Shown here: positions 17,538 to 29,923 of the stretch, one piece after another
How positions within the stretch are numbered: the stretch's first letter is position 1
How the letters are laid out: the number at the start of each line of letters is the position of its first letter
Source: Linepithema humile
Taxonomy: Eukaryota > Arthropoda > Insecta > Hymenoptera > Formicidae
Assembly (NCBI RefSeq): GCF_040581485.1
Contig: NC_090129.1
Coordinates: forward strand, 15,945,501 to 16,009,500
DNA: 64,000 nt
Direction: 5' to 3'
Notes under the pieces: generated by a model
The model's database searches: none
What the model was told of the DNA's origin: nothing
The model's input: the letters and a program-made list of their open reading frames with translations, nothing else
Program-made: the position numbers and the translations under genes

Positions 17538-19215
17538 ATTTTAAAAATTATTTATTGGGGTATTATTTCAGAATAATTGGAAGCTGAGTTTTATTTAATA
17601 TTATATATATTATTTATTTTTTTGCTTTTATTGATTTTTTTTTTAATTTTTTTTTTAATTTTTTTATAGATTTAAATATTTTAATATAAATTTAATAATA
17701 TATTATATGAATAATTAAATAATCAAAAATTCTTATTAAATAATTATTTATATAATATATTATTGAATTTATATTAAAAGATTTAAATCTATAAAATAAT
17801 CAAAAAAAATAAATCAATAAAAGCAAAAAAATAAATAATATATATAATATTAAATAAAACTCTGCTTCTAATTATTCTGGAATAATACCCCAATAAATAA
17901 TTTTTAAAAATGTCAGAATCAGTTTTACCTTAAAAAAAAAAAAAAAAAAATTCTTTTTATAAAAAAAATACAATTAATTTTCATGAACAAAAAAATCCAA
18001 TAAAAACTTTCATTAAAATTATAAATAAAAAAATTTTTGATAATTTTTTTTTATTTAAATACATAAATATTAACCCTAAAATTCATATTCCAAAAATATT
18101 TATGTGTTTGAATAAAAAGGAATTATCAAAGATATTTTTATTTATAATTTTAATGAAAGTTTTTATTGGATTTTTTTGTTCATTAAAATTAATTGTATTT
18201 TATTTTTTTTTTTTGAGGTAAAACTGATTCTGACATTTTTAAAAATTATTTATTGGGGTATTATTTCAGAATAATTGGAAGCAGAGTTTTATTTAATATT
18301 ATATATATTATTAATTTTTTTGCTTTTATTGATTTTTTTTTTGATTTTTTTTTTGATTTTTTTTTCATTTTTTTATAGATTTAAATATTTTAATATAAAT
18401 TTAATAATATACAATAATATATTATAATATATTATAATATATTATAATATATTATATAAATAATTAAATAATCAAAAATTTTTATTAAATAATTATTTAT
18501 CTAATACATTATTGAATTTATATTAAAAGATTTAAATCTATAAAATAATCAAAAAAAATAAATCAATAAAAGCAAAAAAATAAATAATATATATAATATT
18601 AAATAAAACTCTGCTTCCAATTATTCTGGAATAATACCCCAATAAATAATTTTTAAAAATGTCAGAATCAGTTTTACCTCAAAAAAAAAAAAAAAAAAAA
18701 AAAATACAAAAACAAAAAATTTTTTTTTATAAAAAAAATACAATTAATTTTCATGGACAAAAAAATCCAATAAAAACTTTCATTAAAATTATAAATTAAA
18801 AAGTTTTTGATAATTTTTTTTTATTTAAATACATAAATATTAACCCTAAAATTCATATTCCAAAAATATTTATGTGTTTGAATAAAAAGGAATTATCAAA
18901 GATATTTTTATTTATAATTTTAATGAAAGTTTTTACTGGATTTTTTTGTTCATTAAAATTAATTGTATTTTATTTTTTTTTTTTTTTGAGGTAAAACTGA
19001 TTCTGACATTTTTAAAAATTATTTATTGGGGTATTATTTCAGAATAATTGGAAGCAGAGTTTTATTTAATATTATATATATTATTAATTTTTTTGCTTTT
19101 ATTGATTTTTTTTTTATTCTTTTATAGATTTAAATATTTTAATATAAATTTAATAATATATTATATGAATAATTAAATAATCAAAAATTCTTATTAAATA
19201 ATTATTTATATAATA
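17538..19215. repeat. Array of AT-rich inverted repeats
   Basis: Two palindromic units alternate. One carries TATTGGGGTATTATTTCAG near its ends (about 17540-17905, 18240-18665, and a truncated copy from 19015). The other has GTCAGAATCAGTTTTACC at its ends and a loop with TAACCCTAAAATTCATATTCC (about 17905-18235 and 18665-19015). Copies differ by few bases. The last unit is cut at 19215 by the Helitron end. There is no gene. Confidence 0.8.
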
Positions 19216-19229
19216 CTAGAACAACACAG

Positions 19230-19248
19230 GCGCGCGCTTCGCGCGCGC
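19230..19248 (-). terminator. 3' hairpin of Helitron copy 1
   Basis: Arms of eight alternating G/C bases around a three-base loop, ten bases before the terminal CTAG on the minus strand. In Helitrons this hairpin signals the end of rolling-circle transfer. Confidence 0.85.
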
Positions 19249-20035
19249 TATTTAGCTTCGCATATCCACTCTTGTTTACATTTTTTCAAGCTGTCAAATT
19301 GTACAGACGTATTCCCTGTTCAAAAAACGCATTTTTTTAAAAAGAGTGAAAAAAAAGTGAGAAAGTGAAAAAAGGAGAAGGAAAGGATAAAAGAGAAAAG
19401 TAAAAAAAAGGTAAGTAATAATTTTAAAAATTCTCATATCTATAGCGCGCACCACTTCCAGTACATGCTTTCCTCTCCGTGCACGCTGTTCTTTATGCTT
19501 CTTATTAATCCGAGTGTTTTTTTATGAGTACTTTTATGAATACTTTTTTACATTATTTAAAAATTTTAAAGAAATGAATTTTAACAAATATCATCTAGCA
19601 ATTGCAAATATCTCTCAAAGTCGATCTTTCAAATGGAGATTATTGTTTGTATTAAATTAAATCATCAATGTATTATTTGAGAGATCGACTTTGAGAGATA
19701 TTTGCAATTGCTCGACGATATTTCTTAAAATTCATTTTTTTTAAATTTCAAGTACTTAATTACATTATTTAAAAATTAATAAAGAAAGAAATTAATAAAT
19801 ATATCCAGCGAACTCCAGAGCAATAATTAATACATTTAGCGCCATATATGTCCATTCATACATATAAAAAAAAGTAAAACTTTAGTTTGCTTCGAGGAAC
19901 TAAATAACCGATGGTTCCAATGTCATCAAAATCGACGTATAATATTTGCAATTGCTCGATGATATTTGTTAATTACATAATTAACTATAACATACATCTT
20001 TAAATACAGCTTTCAGTTTAATATATATTTTTATT

Positions 20036-23003
20036 TCACATATATATTTCTTTATATACATAATTTTTAACGTGTCTATTATCTCGTTGATTACCAAGAA
20101 AAACTTTTAATGCTTGCCAAGAACGAACTCTTGAGAAAGCAACATATAATTGTCCATGATTAAAAACATCTTCGCGAAGATCTATTCCTACTCTATCAAA
20201 CGTTTGCCCTTGTGATTTATTAATTGTCATAGCAAATGCTAATTTTACTGGAAACTGTCTTCTTGAAAAGGTAAAAGGATATACATTTTCGCAATATAAT
20301 GTTATACGATTTAAAAAAACGATATCTCCTGTCTTATCACCCGTTAAGATTTTACATTTCAATAAATAATCTGTAAGTTCTATAATCATTAATCTAGTAC
20401 CATTACAAAGACCTTCATTGATACTAAGATTTCTAATCAACATAATAATGCAATTTGGCTTTAAACGTAATTCATAAGAAGGAAGACATGATGGAGATAA
20501 ACTGTTTAAATATTCTGGTAACAAAGCTTCACCAATATCGCCATTATCATCACAATTCATAGTACTATCAACACTTGTATAAATTCGTTCATTAGTTATA
20601 TCTAATAATTCAACAACTTTTTTATTAATTTCATCTACGTCAGTATTTCTTGCAGAAAGTATAGCACATTTAGCCATTTTGGTAAATTCCTTTTTCCGTA
20701 TTAAATCGCCATATATATCTTCTACAATATCAGCATTAATAGGTGCTATACAACATTTAGGAATTTGTATGTTATCATTAGAATCATTCAATATGCCATC
20801 TCCCATATCTAAAAGAAATTTTGCAAATTCAATTTCTTCTGGAAGAACTTTCATATTTTGTGTTAAAGAATAATTTACAAAATGTTTCCAAATAGCACTA
20901 AATTTAATAGAAAGATTCACAATTTCATTTCGAGTACCATGTACTTTTATAGGCAGAAGTTGTCTAAAATCACCACCTAATAAAACAATTTTTTCACCGA
21001 AAGGTAAATTATTGTTCATAATATCACGCAATGTTCGATCCATAATTTCTAAAGCATATCGTGGTGACATTGGTGCTTCATCCCAGATAAAAATATCTGT
21101 ATTTTTCAAATATTGAGCTTCCTTTGATTGGATTTTAATAGCAGATGTTGAATCAGCAAATAATGGAACCGGCAATCCAAATGTCTTATGAACTGTTTTT
21201 CCAGCAGGTAATAATGTCGCTGCAATACCCGTAAAAGCCATTGCACACACGTGTTTGTTTCTAATTTTTGCTAAATGATAAATAGTTGTATATATAAATG
21301 TTTTACCTGATCCACCTGGACCATCAATATAAAAACAATAATTATTATTATAAATATTGTTATCTAATTTATTTAACACAAGATCAACTATTTCTTTTTG
21401 TTTATCATTTAATTGTTTATATTGTTTGGTACCTATTTCCATAGCTTGTTCAAATATCACATAATCATTCTCTTCGTTTAACAACTCAGTTTCTAATAAT
21501 TGCTCCATTTGTGGAAAATCAGCAAGACTTTTGCCTTCAGTACAAAGCATATTATTGATTTGTATATATGCTTTCTTCTGTCCTTGTAACATACCAAAAT
21601 GTCGAACATAATCCTCCGACAAAGCTGTTTTAAAGTTATCCCATAATTCTTCAGGATGTAATGGCTGACAATGTAATAATATTCGTACAAATAATTTACG
21701 AAGTTGTCGTGGCATCATCCATCTAACAGCTTCATTCATAGCTCGATTCCATTCATCATCATCTTCGATTAAACCTAAAGCCAAACATGCTGCCGTAAAT
21801 GATTGACATAATTCTCCATTTACAGTTCTTAAATTATTAAAACTTGTAGCCCCCTTTATTGTAAGTAATAATAATCGTAAATGAAATAATTCTGTTTGAG
21901 ATGGACTAACAGAATACATTCGTCCTATGCAATTATAGTGACTTTTGCGTTTAACCCAGTGTGACACATTTCTATCATTAATTTTCTCTTTTTTAAATGT
22001 ATAATAGCGTGGAATTTCAATATATAAATATTGTCTTGCTTCTTCATCACGCAAATTTAATGAAAAATAATCGATTAACATAGTAACCTGGCTTAATGCA
22101 GATGTTATTGTGTCTTCATTAGATTCATTTTCAATTATAATATTTTGTTCGTTAGGAAGATGGACTGGTAAACGCATTATAGTATGGCTTTTATCTTGTA
22201 ACTTCTTACCAAGGATACGCCAACAGGCTTCTACAGGTCCAACATAACGAGTTTCGATATAATTGTGTATCTCATCATGATCAATAATTACATTTTCTGT
22301 TATTGGTTCAATAGTTATAGCAGCAACATCGTGCCCTTTATAAATATATTTATATAGATATTTAACTGATTTGATACTTGAAACTACTTCGACATTAATA
22401 TGACAATTAAATATAATCGATAAAGTAGGACAATATGGAACAACATAACGATTATCAACTATATAACCACCAGGACGTTTAAAATTTTTACCATTATTTC
22501 GTCGACAATAATAGGGATAAGCATCTTCATCCATTTTAGTCTCTTCAAAATAAGATTTCGGATAATGTTTCGAACATTTACCATCTACCAAACACCAATC
22601 ACCACAAGGTCCATGAATCATATGCTTCATAACTATATCATGTAAAATACGATTGTCAGATGGATCAGGAATTTCAGTAGAAATATATTTGTCAACAATC
22701 TGTGGAGTTGTTATTTTAAAATTATATTTTAAAGTAATCAACATATGAACATGAGGCAAACCACGTTTTTGAAATTCAATAACATACACAAACGCTGCTA
22801 CTTCACCAAAAAATTTTTGCTTAACAATCAAGTCAATTAAATAATTTTTTTTAATAATAAAAACGCGAGCACAAATGTCAGGTCTATCAGAAGCTTGCTG
22901 ACCAGGCAAAAGATTTTCTTCAATTTCACGCCATTTTGGATTACAAGTCATTGTAATGAAAAGATCTGGTTTTCCAAATTTACTAACAATTGCCATTGCA
23001 TCT
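20036..23003 (-). pseudogene. RepHel of Helitron copy 1, Rep and helicase part
   Basis: This part, downstream of the BEL insertion, encodes the HUH endonuclease motif (LPHVHML), the two-tyrosine motif (KYLYKYIYKG), and a Pif1/RecD-like helicase with Walker A GPGGSGKT, Walker B IWDEAPMSP, GGDFRQLLPI and the final NKSQGQTFDRV ... VAFSRVRS block. Together they nick, transfer and unwind DNA in rolling-circle transposition. The frame is open through this whole part, but its apparent N-terminus beyond 23003 is translated LTR. The rest of the gene is at 29924-31487. Confidence 0.9.
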
Positions 23004-23283
23004 TGTTGGGTGTGACGCGAGGTGAAAATAAACACTCGCGGCGTCTCCTTCCTTTTGTTGAAGAAAACTAACTTTATTATGAAAAATGCTGCCTTGAATG
23101 CAGCATTGTAACACACGCTACCGTACAAGACGGACGTACAACGTAAATATAAAAACACACGAAAGTGCAGCAGGGGGGGGGGCCCTCTTATGCTGGGCCC
23201 GCGACATCTGCTGGAATCACGAAGGATTCAAGCCTCCTATTCAGGCTTCTTTTTAACGACCGCCGTCAGCCTTAGTCTCAACA
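23004..23283 (-). repeat. 3' LTR of BEL/Pao element
   Basis: 280 bases, TGTTGAGACT ... CACCCAACA on the minus strand, nearly identical to the LTR at 29634, differing mainly in a G-run with adjoining bases. The close match indicates a recent insertion. Confidence 0.92.
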
Positions 23284-23447
23284 TGCCGGCCGCCTTGGAA
23301 AACTTAACTTTACAAAATAAAATAATCCTTATTGAACTTATAAATAAAATAGTCTTTGGTAGCTGACATCAATCTGAAACAGAACATATGATAATGCTAT
23401 TGATGAGGAAACTTAGCCTAACGTTGAATGATTATAAATAATAGTGA

Positions 23448-26400
23448 TTATTTCTCCATGGGAAGTAGACTCAGTTTATTGGATGGCCTTTTAAAGATTC
23501 CCTTGGCAGTTTTAATTGTCGCTGCTCGGACGACACCATCGTCTCCAGGGTGAACTTCCTGCACCCTACCAAGAGGCCAGCACAATGGTGGCACATTATC
23601 TTCTCGAATGAGTACCATGTCACCAGGAGCGATATTAATGTCTTTGGTGCTCCATTTTGTTCGTTGTTGCAACTGATTGAGATAATCCTTGGACCATCTC
23701 CTCCATAGATGCTGACGCATTTGCTCGACTCGTTGCCATCTGGAAAGCCTGTTTTCTTGAACCTCTATTAGTGCAGGTTCCGGTATCCCAGTAAGTATAT
23801 CTCCAATGAGAAAATGCCCGGGAGATAGGTAAGACAGATCATTGAGATCGTTGGATAGCACAGTGATAGGACGGGAATTTAGTATAGCTTCAATTTGGAT
23901 TGATAAGGTTTGCATTTCGTCAGTTATTAGCAGAGCTGTGCCGACAACCCGTTTAAAGTGAGTCTTGAACGATCGCACAGCAGCTTCCCAAATACCGCCA
24001 AAATTGGGAGCTCTCGGTGGTATAAAGTGCCATTGAATCCTTTGGCTAATTGAATCGTAAACTATTTTGTGCTTTTCCTTGGTGAACATGATGTAAAACT
24101 CCTTTAATTCTCGATCCGCGCCTACGAAGTTGGTGGCGTTATCGGAAAAAATGTGGGTTGGATTTCCTCTTCGTCCAATGAAACGTTTAAGAACATGTAT
24201 GAAGCCTTCAGCTGACAAGTCAAAGGTTATCTCAATGTGAACTGCCTTGGTCACCAGGCATACGAAAATGGCGGCGTAAGATTTTATGGTTTTTACATTA
24301 CGTCGCTTTGATTCACGAAGCTGAAATGGGCCGCAAAAGTCAATTCCTACGTTGGAGAATGCTCGCGACCTTTGAACTCTTTGCTTCGGTAGGTTGCCCA
24401 TGATTGGTTGAACCGTCGATGGGGCTGTACGAAAGCATTTGATGCACCTTCTTATAATATGACGCACTGCATTTCTACCATTCAGTGGCCAAAAACCTTG
24501 ACGCAAGGATGCCAAAGTTGTTTGCGATCCAGCGTGAAGTAACCTGGAATGTTCGTGCTGTATTAGCAGTCTTGTAAAGGAATGGTTAGAAGGTAATACC
24601 ATTTGATGTCTTGCTGAATATGGTATATTAGCATGTTGAAGCCTACCACCAACTCGCAAAATTCCTTGTTCATCCAGAAAAGGACTGAGAGATGCAAGCT
24701 TACTATTTCTTGGTAGCTGTTGATGATTGCACAAGCATTTGAGCTCACCTAAAAATGCCGATGATTGAATCATTTTGACCAATGATTGTATAGCCATGTT
24801 GAGTTCCTCGCTTGATAGTCTTCCCTTGCGCTTGAGTTTGCTGAAGTGACAATTATTGATGAAACGTAAAATGTATCCATAAACTCGAACTAATTTGTTA
24901 AAGGTAGAATATTTGTCGAATAGCCATGGCGATTCCTGTTTGGTAATGGCAGCTGTTGTCGTTTTCCTCTGCTCTGGTACCTCTTGATCCAAAGGTAAAT
25001 CCTTGATGTGCCATTCAGTTGCATCTTGCGAGTGCCATGTTGGACCCTTCCACCATAAATCTGCTTTGAGTAACAATGCTGGCGACATGCCTCTCGAAAC
25101 GATGTCCGCAGGATTGCGTGATGACTCCATATGGTACCAATCGTTTGGATCTGAAATGTCTTGAATTGCACTAACACGATTTGCAACGAAGGTGCTCCAT
25201 CTCCTAGGAGAAGATTTTATCCATGAAAGTGCTATGGTAGAATCCGACCAGTGATATATTCGCGTGAACTTGACATTAATAGACTTTAGAATCTTGTGCA
25301 CTAGCTGAGCTAATAGCAATGCAGCGCATAATTCCAAACGTGGTAAAGACAGATTTTTTAAAGGCGCTACCCTTGATTTTGCACATAATAAATTCGTTTC
25401 ATAGCAATCTTCTGTTTTGCTCCGAATGTACACACAAGCTCCGTATGCCTTTTCGCTGGCATCTGAAAAGCCACATAATTCTATGATTTTGGTGTTATTA
25501 GGAATGACCTTTCGTGGTATTTGAAGTTTGTTTAAAACATGGAGCTCCGATTCATAACGTGACCATTGAGTTTGTATATCGCTGGGAACTGCTTCATCCC
25601 AATCAACCTTTAACTGCCACAATCGTTGCATAAAGATTTTTGCCGTAATTATGATCGGCCCCAAAATTCCCAAAGGATCGAAGATGTGAGCAGTGGTGGA
25701 GAGTATGCTCCTCTTTGAAATCTTGAGTTGTTTAGTAGTAGTAATGTTAAACTGAAACGTATCGCTCTGTGAGTTCCATTGCATACCAAGTGTGGGTACA
25801 TTTACATCCTCGCTGATGTTCAAGATATGATTTGAAGACGATGTAGGTATGCCATTCAATATTGCTTGCTCATTTGATGCCCATTTGCGTAGAACAAAAC
25901 CCGCTTTACTTAAGATTGTATTTACTTCATTTCGTATTGTAATGAGATCCTGAATTGAGTCGGCACCCGTTAAAAGGTCGTCGACGTAGAAATCGGATAG
26001 AATTCTTGCCGATCCCATTGGCATGTTGCTCTGCTCCAGCTTCGCAATCTCTTGTAAAGAGCGTACTGCAAGAAATGATGCCGATGCAGTGCCATATGTG
26101 ACAGTAGTTAACTCAAAAACCCTCACTTCTTCTTCATCGCTGTTTCGCCATAAAATTCTTTGTAATGCCCATTGAGATTCATTGATCAAGACCTGTCGGT
26201 ACATTTTGGCCACATCTCCAGTGAGGACGTACTGCCAAATACGAAACTTGAATAGAATGGAAATGAGATCTTGTTGCAGAGTTGGCCCTACCATCAGAAT
26301 ATCATTAAGTGACACTCCTGTGTCGGTCTTACAGGAAGCATCGAACACGACACGTATCTTTGTTGTGGAGCTAGTGTCCTTGAAAACAGCATGATGCGGC

Positions 26401-26715
26401 ATGTAATAAGCTGGAAACGTTCCTTGAGTTTCTAGAGTGACAGGATGCATGTGCTTGAGCTCTAGATATTCTTGCATAAACTGTGCGTATTCCCTTTTTA
26501 TTTCTGAATGGCGATTTAATTTACGCTCCATTGAATAAAATCGTTTCAGCGCTATGTCGTAGGAACATCCTAGTGTCTGCAACTTGTCCCTTTTGATTGG
26601 CAATTGTACCACGAATCTGCCCTGTTTCGTTCGGTGATGAGTTTCGTTGAAGTGTTCTTCACATTCTCGCTCTTTGGCTTGTTGTGCCCTTGGTGATAGG
26701 GCACGGGTTCGGGAT
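23448..26715 (-). pseudogene. pol: BEL/Pao Pol: reverse transcriptase, RNase H, integrase
   Basis: A long open frame (over 1,050 residues) with reverse transcriptase (FYVDDLLTG at about residue 208), a RNase H-type region (GFSDASEKAYGACVYI), an integrase zinc domain (HEHSRLLHAGSQ ... IIRRCIKC), the integrase core (FSDNATNFVGADRE, then PRAPNFGGIWEAAVRSFK) and the Pao C-terminal DUF5641 (LIREDNVPPLCWPLGRV). The frame is intact here, and coding continues upstream of the first start-like codon through CEEHFNETHHRTKQGRF to about 26710. It is then cut from protease by the LTR-like segment at 26716-27274. Confidence 0.9.
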
Positions 26716-27274
26716 CTGCCAAGGAGTTAGGCCGGGAATCCGGGAATAATCCTTTGACGTTTTTTTAATAAAAAACAGTCTTCCACATATTTATTGATCT
26801 CTTGATTCATTACAAATTCCCTTACTTCTATGTAATCTAGGTTCCGTCAGGAATCCTTGCCTTAGTGTAGTATCACGGAGCCCCAAGTTACTCTTATTCA
26901 CTTTTAACGAATTGTTATAATTCGCGTTCTTCTAGATTTGTGGTCCCAACGGACATACGTCCGTTTCTTGTGACTGATAGTTTTAGACCCGCCGTCGTGA
27001 TCTCGCGACGGCGATTTTATATATGTGAAACTGCACTTGATTGCAGTTTTAACGATCTAACTTGCTGACGAAATTCGATCGTTCGTCAGCATTGTCGCGT
27101 AAAAAGTGAATTAAGTTTTAATTTTCGCTGCGCGATTTATCCGGTGTCTCGCATGAGCCGGAAACTGAATATTAGATATCTTAATCTGATATGCAATAGA
27201 TATTTTCTTATATTTTATTAATATATATATATTTTATTATTAATGATTGGTTGTGGTTCTTTGGACCCACAACA
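26716..27274 (-). repeat. LTR-like insertion between protease and pol
   Basis: This 559-base non-coding segment begins TGTTGTGGGTCC and ends CTCCTTGGCA on the minus strand. It has a TATA-like ATATATAAAATC and an AATAAATATG signal in the right order, and splits a reading frame that is continuous in other BEL/Pao elements. It is best read as a solo LTR of another element. I could not find a clean target duplication, so the edges are approximate. Confidence 0.5.
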
Positions 27275-29196
27275 GGCTGTAAGCACCGGTTTGACCAAAA
27301 CTTGTTCCATTTGCCAAAACCTTTCAACAGCTTGCTCTAGACTAGTATGATTCACTGAAAGGTTACATTGTGTCGTTCCTTGTGTTGCAACATTACTTGG
27401 ATATTTACCGTCTATTATCCATCCGAACATCGTTTTTTGAAGCAAAGGATGCTCTGAGGACTCCTTGATTTGTCTAATGCAAAGAATGCTCCAAAACATC
27501 TCAGCATCTAGCAATACATCCACATCGGTAGATCGGTAAAATTCCGGATCGGCCAAAGGTAAGTTTTGCAGAATCTTGAATCTGTGCTTGTCCATTGTGA
27601 TGTTGGGCAAACGTTCTGTGATTTGTTTCACCACTAGACAATTCGTGATAATCTTGTATGCGTAGTGTCTCGAACTTATTTGCACTTGAACCATTTTTTG
27701 AATTTTACTGCATGCTTGATTGACTCCGACGATTGAAATATCAATTGATTTTGTCGTAAGGCCTAGATGTCGTACTAAATCCTCTGTTATAAAATTGGAC
27801 TGAGACCCTGAGTCCAGGAGTGCGCGACATGTTTGCTTTACTCCTTGACAATCCTGCACATTTACTAATGCCGTTGATAAAAATACTTGTGATGACAAAT
27901 TCGACATTGTAGTATGGGCCATCTTCAATGTAGATGAATTTACTTGCAAATTTGCTGATTGAAGTGAGGGAGCCGCAGCCGTCTCTTGCGACTCGTCCTT
28001 TGAAATATGCAATAACGTGTTATGTCGTTTACCACACGTCTTACAATTACTCGATTTACAGGTTTTTGCCGTATGCGATGAAGCCTTCATGCAGTTCCAG
28101 CATAGCTTGTACTCCTTGATACACTTCAGGCGATCCTCTGAAGAAAGCTTCAAAAATTGTTCACATGCATATATCTGATGATCTCCCTTGCATTTTTGAC
28201 ATGCTGCTGTTCTAGAGCTAACAAGCGATGAGACCTTTACTTGACTAGCCTTAGTTTGTAAATGTGATGAAGGCTGAACCTTTCTGTTGACTGCCTCGAG
28301 CATGTGGCACCTGTGCTCCAAAAATTCGGTTAGACGTTGCAAGGTAGGAATGTCAGTCTCAGTGATACTGTTTTCCCACTCCTTGTTGGTAGTGTGATCC
28401 AACTTACCGGTTATCAAATGTATGATAATATCGTCCCATGATTCTGTCGGACGGTCGATGGCCTTTAGCGCCCTCATGTGCTTCAAGACTCCATCCACTA
28501 AGTGACGAAGACCAATGTAGCTTTCCTTAAAAACAGGTTGCAAATCAAACAACGCCTTAATGTGCTTTTGTATAATAAGACGCTTATTGTCGTATCGTCT
28601 TTTCAACATTTGCCATGCTTCTTTATAGTTTCCTGACGAGATCTCGAGCGATTGAATTATTTCCGCGGCTTCTCCTTTGAGAGATGATTTTAGATAATGA
28701 AATTTCTGAATTTCAGTGATTGACGTGTCGCGATGAATGAGCGATCGAAACGTGTCATGGAACGGATACCATTCCTCGTAGACTCCCGAAAAAGACGGTA
28801 AATCGATTTTAGGAAGCCTTAAATTCTTGGCAGTCGCTTGATTCCGATTGACAGGATTGACAAAATGCGCTTCGTTTTCCGGAACATTAACACACTGCAA
28901 GCTGTAATCAAATCTTGAAATTTAGCAATGATGTCGTAATATGCTTCCTCGAATTCCGCTCTCTCAAGCTCATGCGTATCGAATACCTCTGGAGAATCTT
29001 GCAATGATTCGATTTCCGCTTGGATTTCATCGAATTGTGACCACGCTGTCTCGATTTTTGTTTTGCGTTCTGATAATTGCGTTACTGATATGTCACGGAC
29101 TGCACTCGATGTGACTGTACTAAAAGCCCTTATGCACTGCGCCTTTATTTGACCCCTGCGAATCTTTAACCTTTTTATCTTATCCTCAAGACTCAT
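27275..29196 (-). pseudogene. gag: BEL/Pao Gag and protease
   Basis: Gag starts at ATG 29196 (MSLEDKIKRLKIRRGQ) and is open to about 28870, where a one-base shift moves the frame into the long frame 27218-28900. That frame holds the Pao Gag region (LPKIDLPSFSGVYEEWYPFH), zinc knuckles (CQKCKGDHQIYACEQF and CWNCMKASSHTAKTC), and a retropepsin (ALLDSGSQSNFIT). It ends when it enters the LTR-like segment. Thus one frameshift and one insertion break an otherwise complete polyprotein. Confidence 0.88.
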
Positions 29197-29633
29197 TTTG
29201 ACGGATGTCGATAAAAATGCAAATACAATAGGTAATGTGGAAATGGGTAAGGTGGGCAATTCTGGAGACTTACCGATCGCTGTATCTATTTACCGGCTGA
29301 TTAGGCAACTCACGTTACCACTTATTGTCGAAACTCTTCGTTGTGGTTTGCCTTCTCGCTTCTTTGTCTGCAATGGTTTTCGTAACTGCGAAAATGCCGA
29401 TTTTCGCAGTTTCCTTGAATATGTCTTGTTGCTGGACGATTTGATGTACGCAAGCCTCAGACTAGCTTGCCTTGTTTCGTGCAAGCTCACTTGTTGTATG
29501 TAGCAGAATGCTCTCGAAGCTTCTCGTATGCACGAATGTTTGGGAACTCGCGGCGATGTATGCGTTACCAGAGACCGTTGTCTCCTGTCTTCTACGAATT
29601 TTACGGATCCCGCGATCCGGCTCGAAGGACCAA

Positions 29634-29918
29634 TGTTGGGTGTGACGCGAGGTGAAAATAAACACTCGCGGCGTCTCCTTCCTTTTGTTGAAGAAAACTA
29701 ACTTTATTATGAAAAATGCTGCCTTGAATGCAGCATTGTAACACACGCTACCGTACAAGACGGACGTACAACGTAAATATAAAAACACACGAAAGTGCAG
29801 CAGGGGGGGGGGGAAGGCCCTCTTATGCTGGGCCCGCGACATCTGCTGGAATCACGAAGGATTCAAGCCTCCTATTCAGGCTTCTTTTTAACAACCGCCG
29901 TCAGCCTTAGTCTCAACA
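29634..29918 (-). repeat. 5' LTR of BEL/Pao element
   Basis: 285 bases with the same TGTTGAGACT ... CACCCAACA ends as the other LTR. On its inner side lies the primer-binding region. Confidence 0.92.
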
Positions 29919-29923
29919 CATCT

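Larger units (their letters stand above)
4234..17570. other. Integrated segment of a large DNA virus (endogenous viral element)
   Basis: Outside the DIRS insertion, this region consists of short intronless genes on both strands with gaps of only 4 to about 50 bases, strong AT bias, and products typical of large nucleocytoplasmic DNA viruses: class I ribonucleotide reductase small subunit, an N-terminal piece of a multisubunit RNA polymerase largest subunit, a PP2C-like tail, and an NlpC/P60-like protein. It is bounded on the left by a gypsy LTR and on the right by an AT-rich inverted-repeat array. Insect mobile elements inserted at its edge and inside it argue that it is in the chromosome and not a free virus. 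Which virus family is not settled by eye. Confidence 0.75.
23004..29918 (-). mobile_element. BEL/Pao LTR retrotransposon inside RepHel
   Basis: Two LTRs (23004-23283 and 29634-29918) flank gag, protease and pol on the minus strand. The five-base duplication CATCT stands at 22999-23003 and 29919-29923. Copy 2 of the Helitron has the unoccupied site with a single CATCT (around 40393). Beside the 5' LTR is TTGGTCCTTCGAGCCGG, a primer-binding region of this group, and beside the 3' LTR a purine-rich CAAGGCGGCCGGCA. It is broken by a frameshift and an inserted LTR-like segment. Confidence 0.92.

Noticed and set aside
23004..23158. First 50 or so residues of the apparent 1,040-residue protein at 20036-23158
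   Set aside because: This part is LTR sequence read through by chance; the Helitron gene begins at the target duplication.
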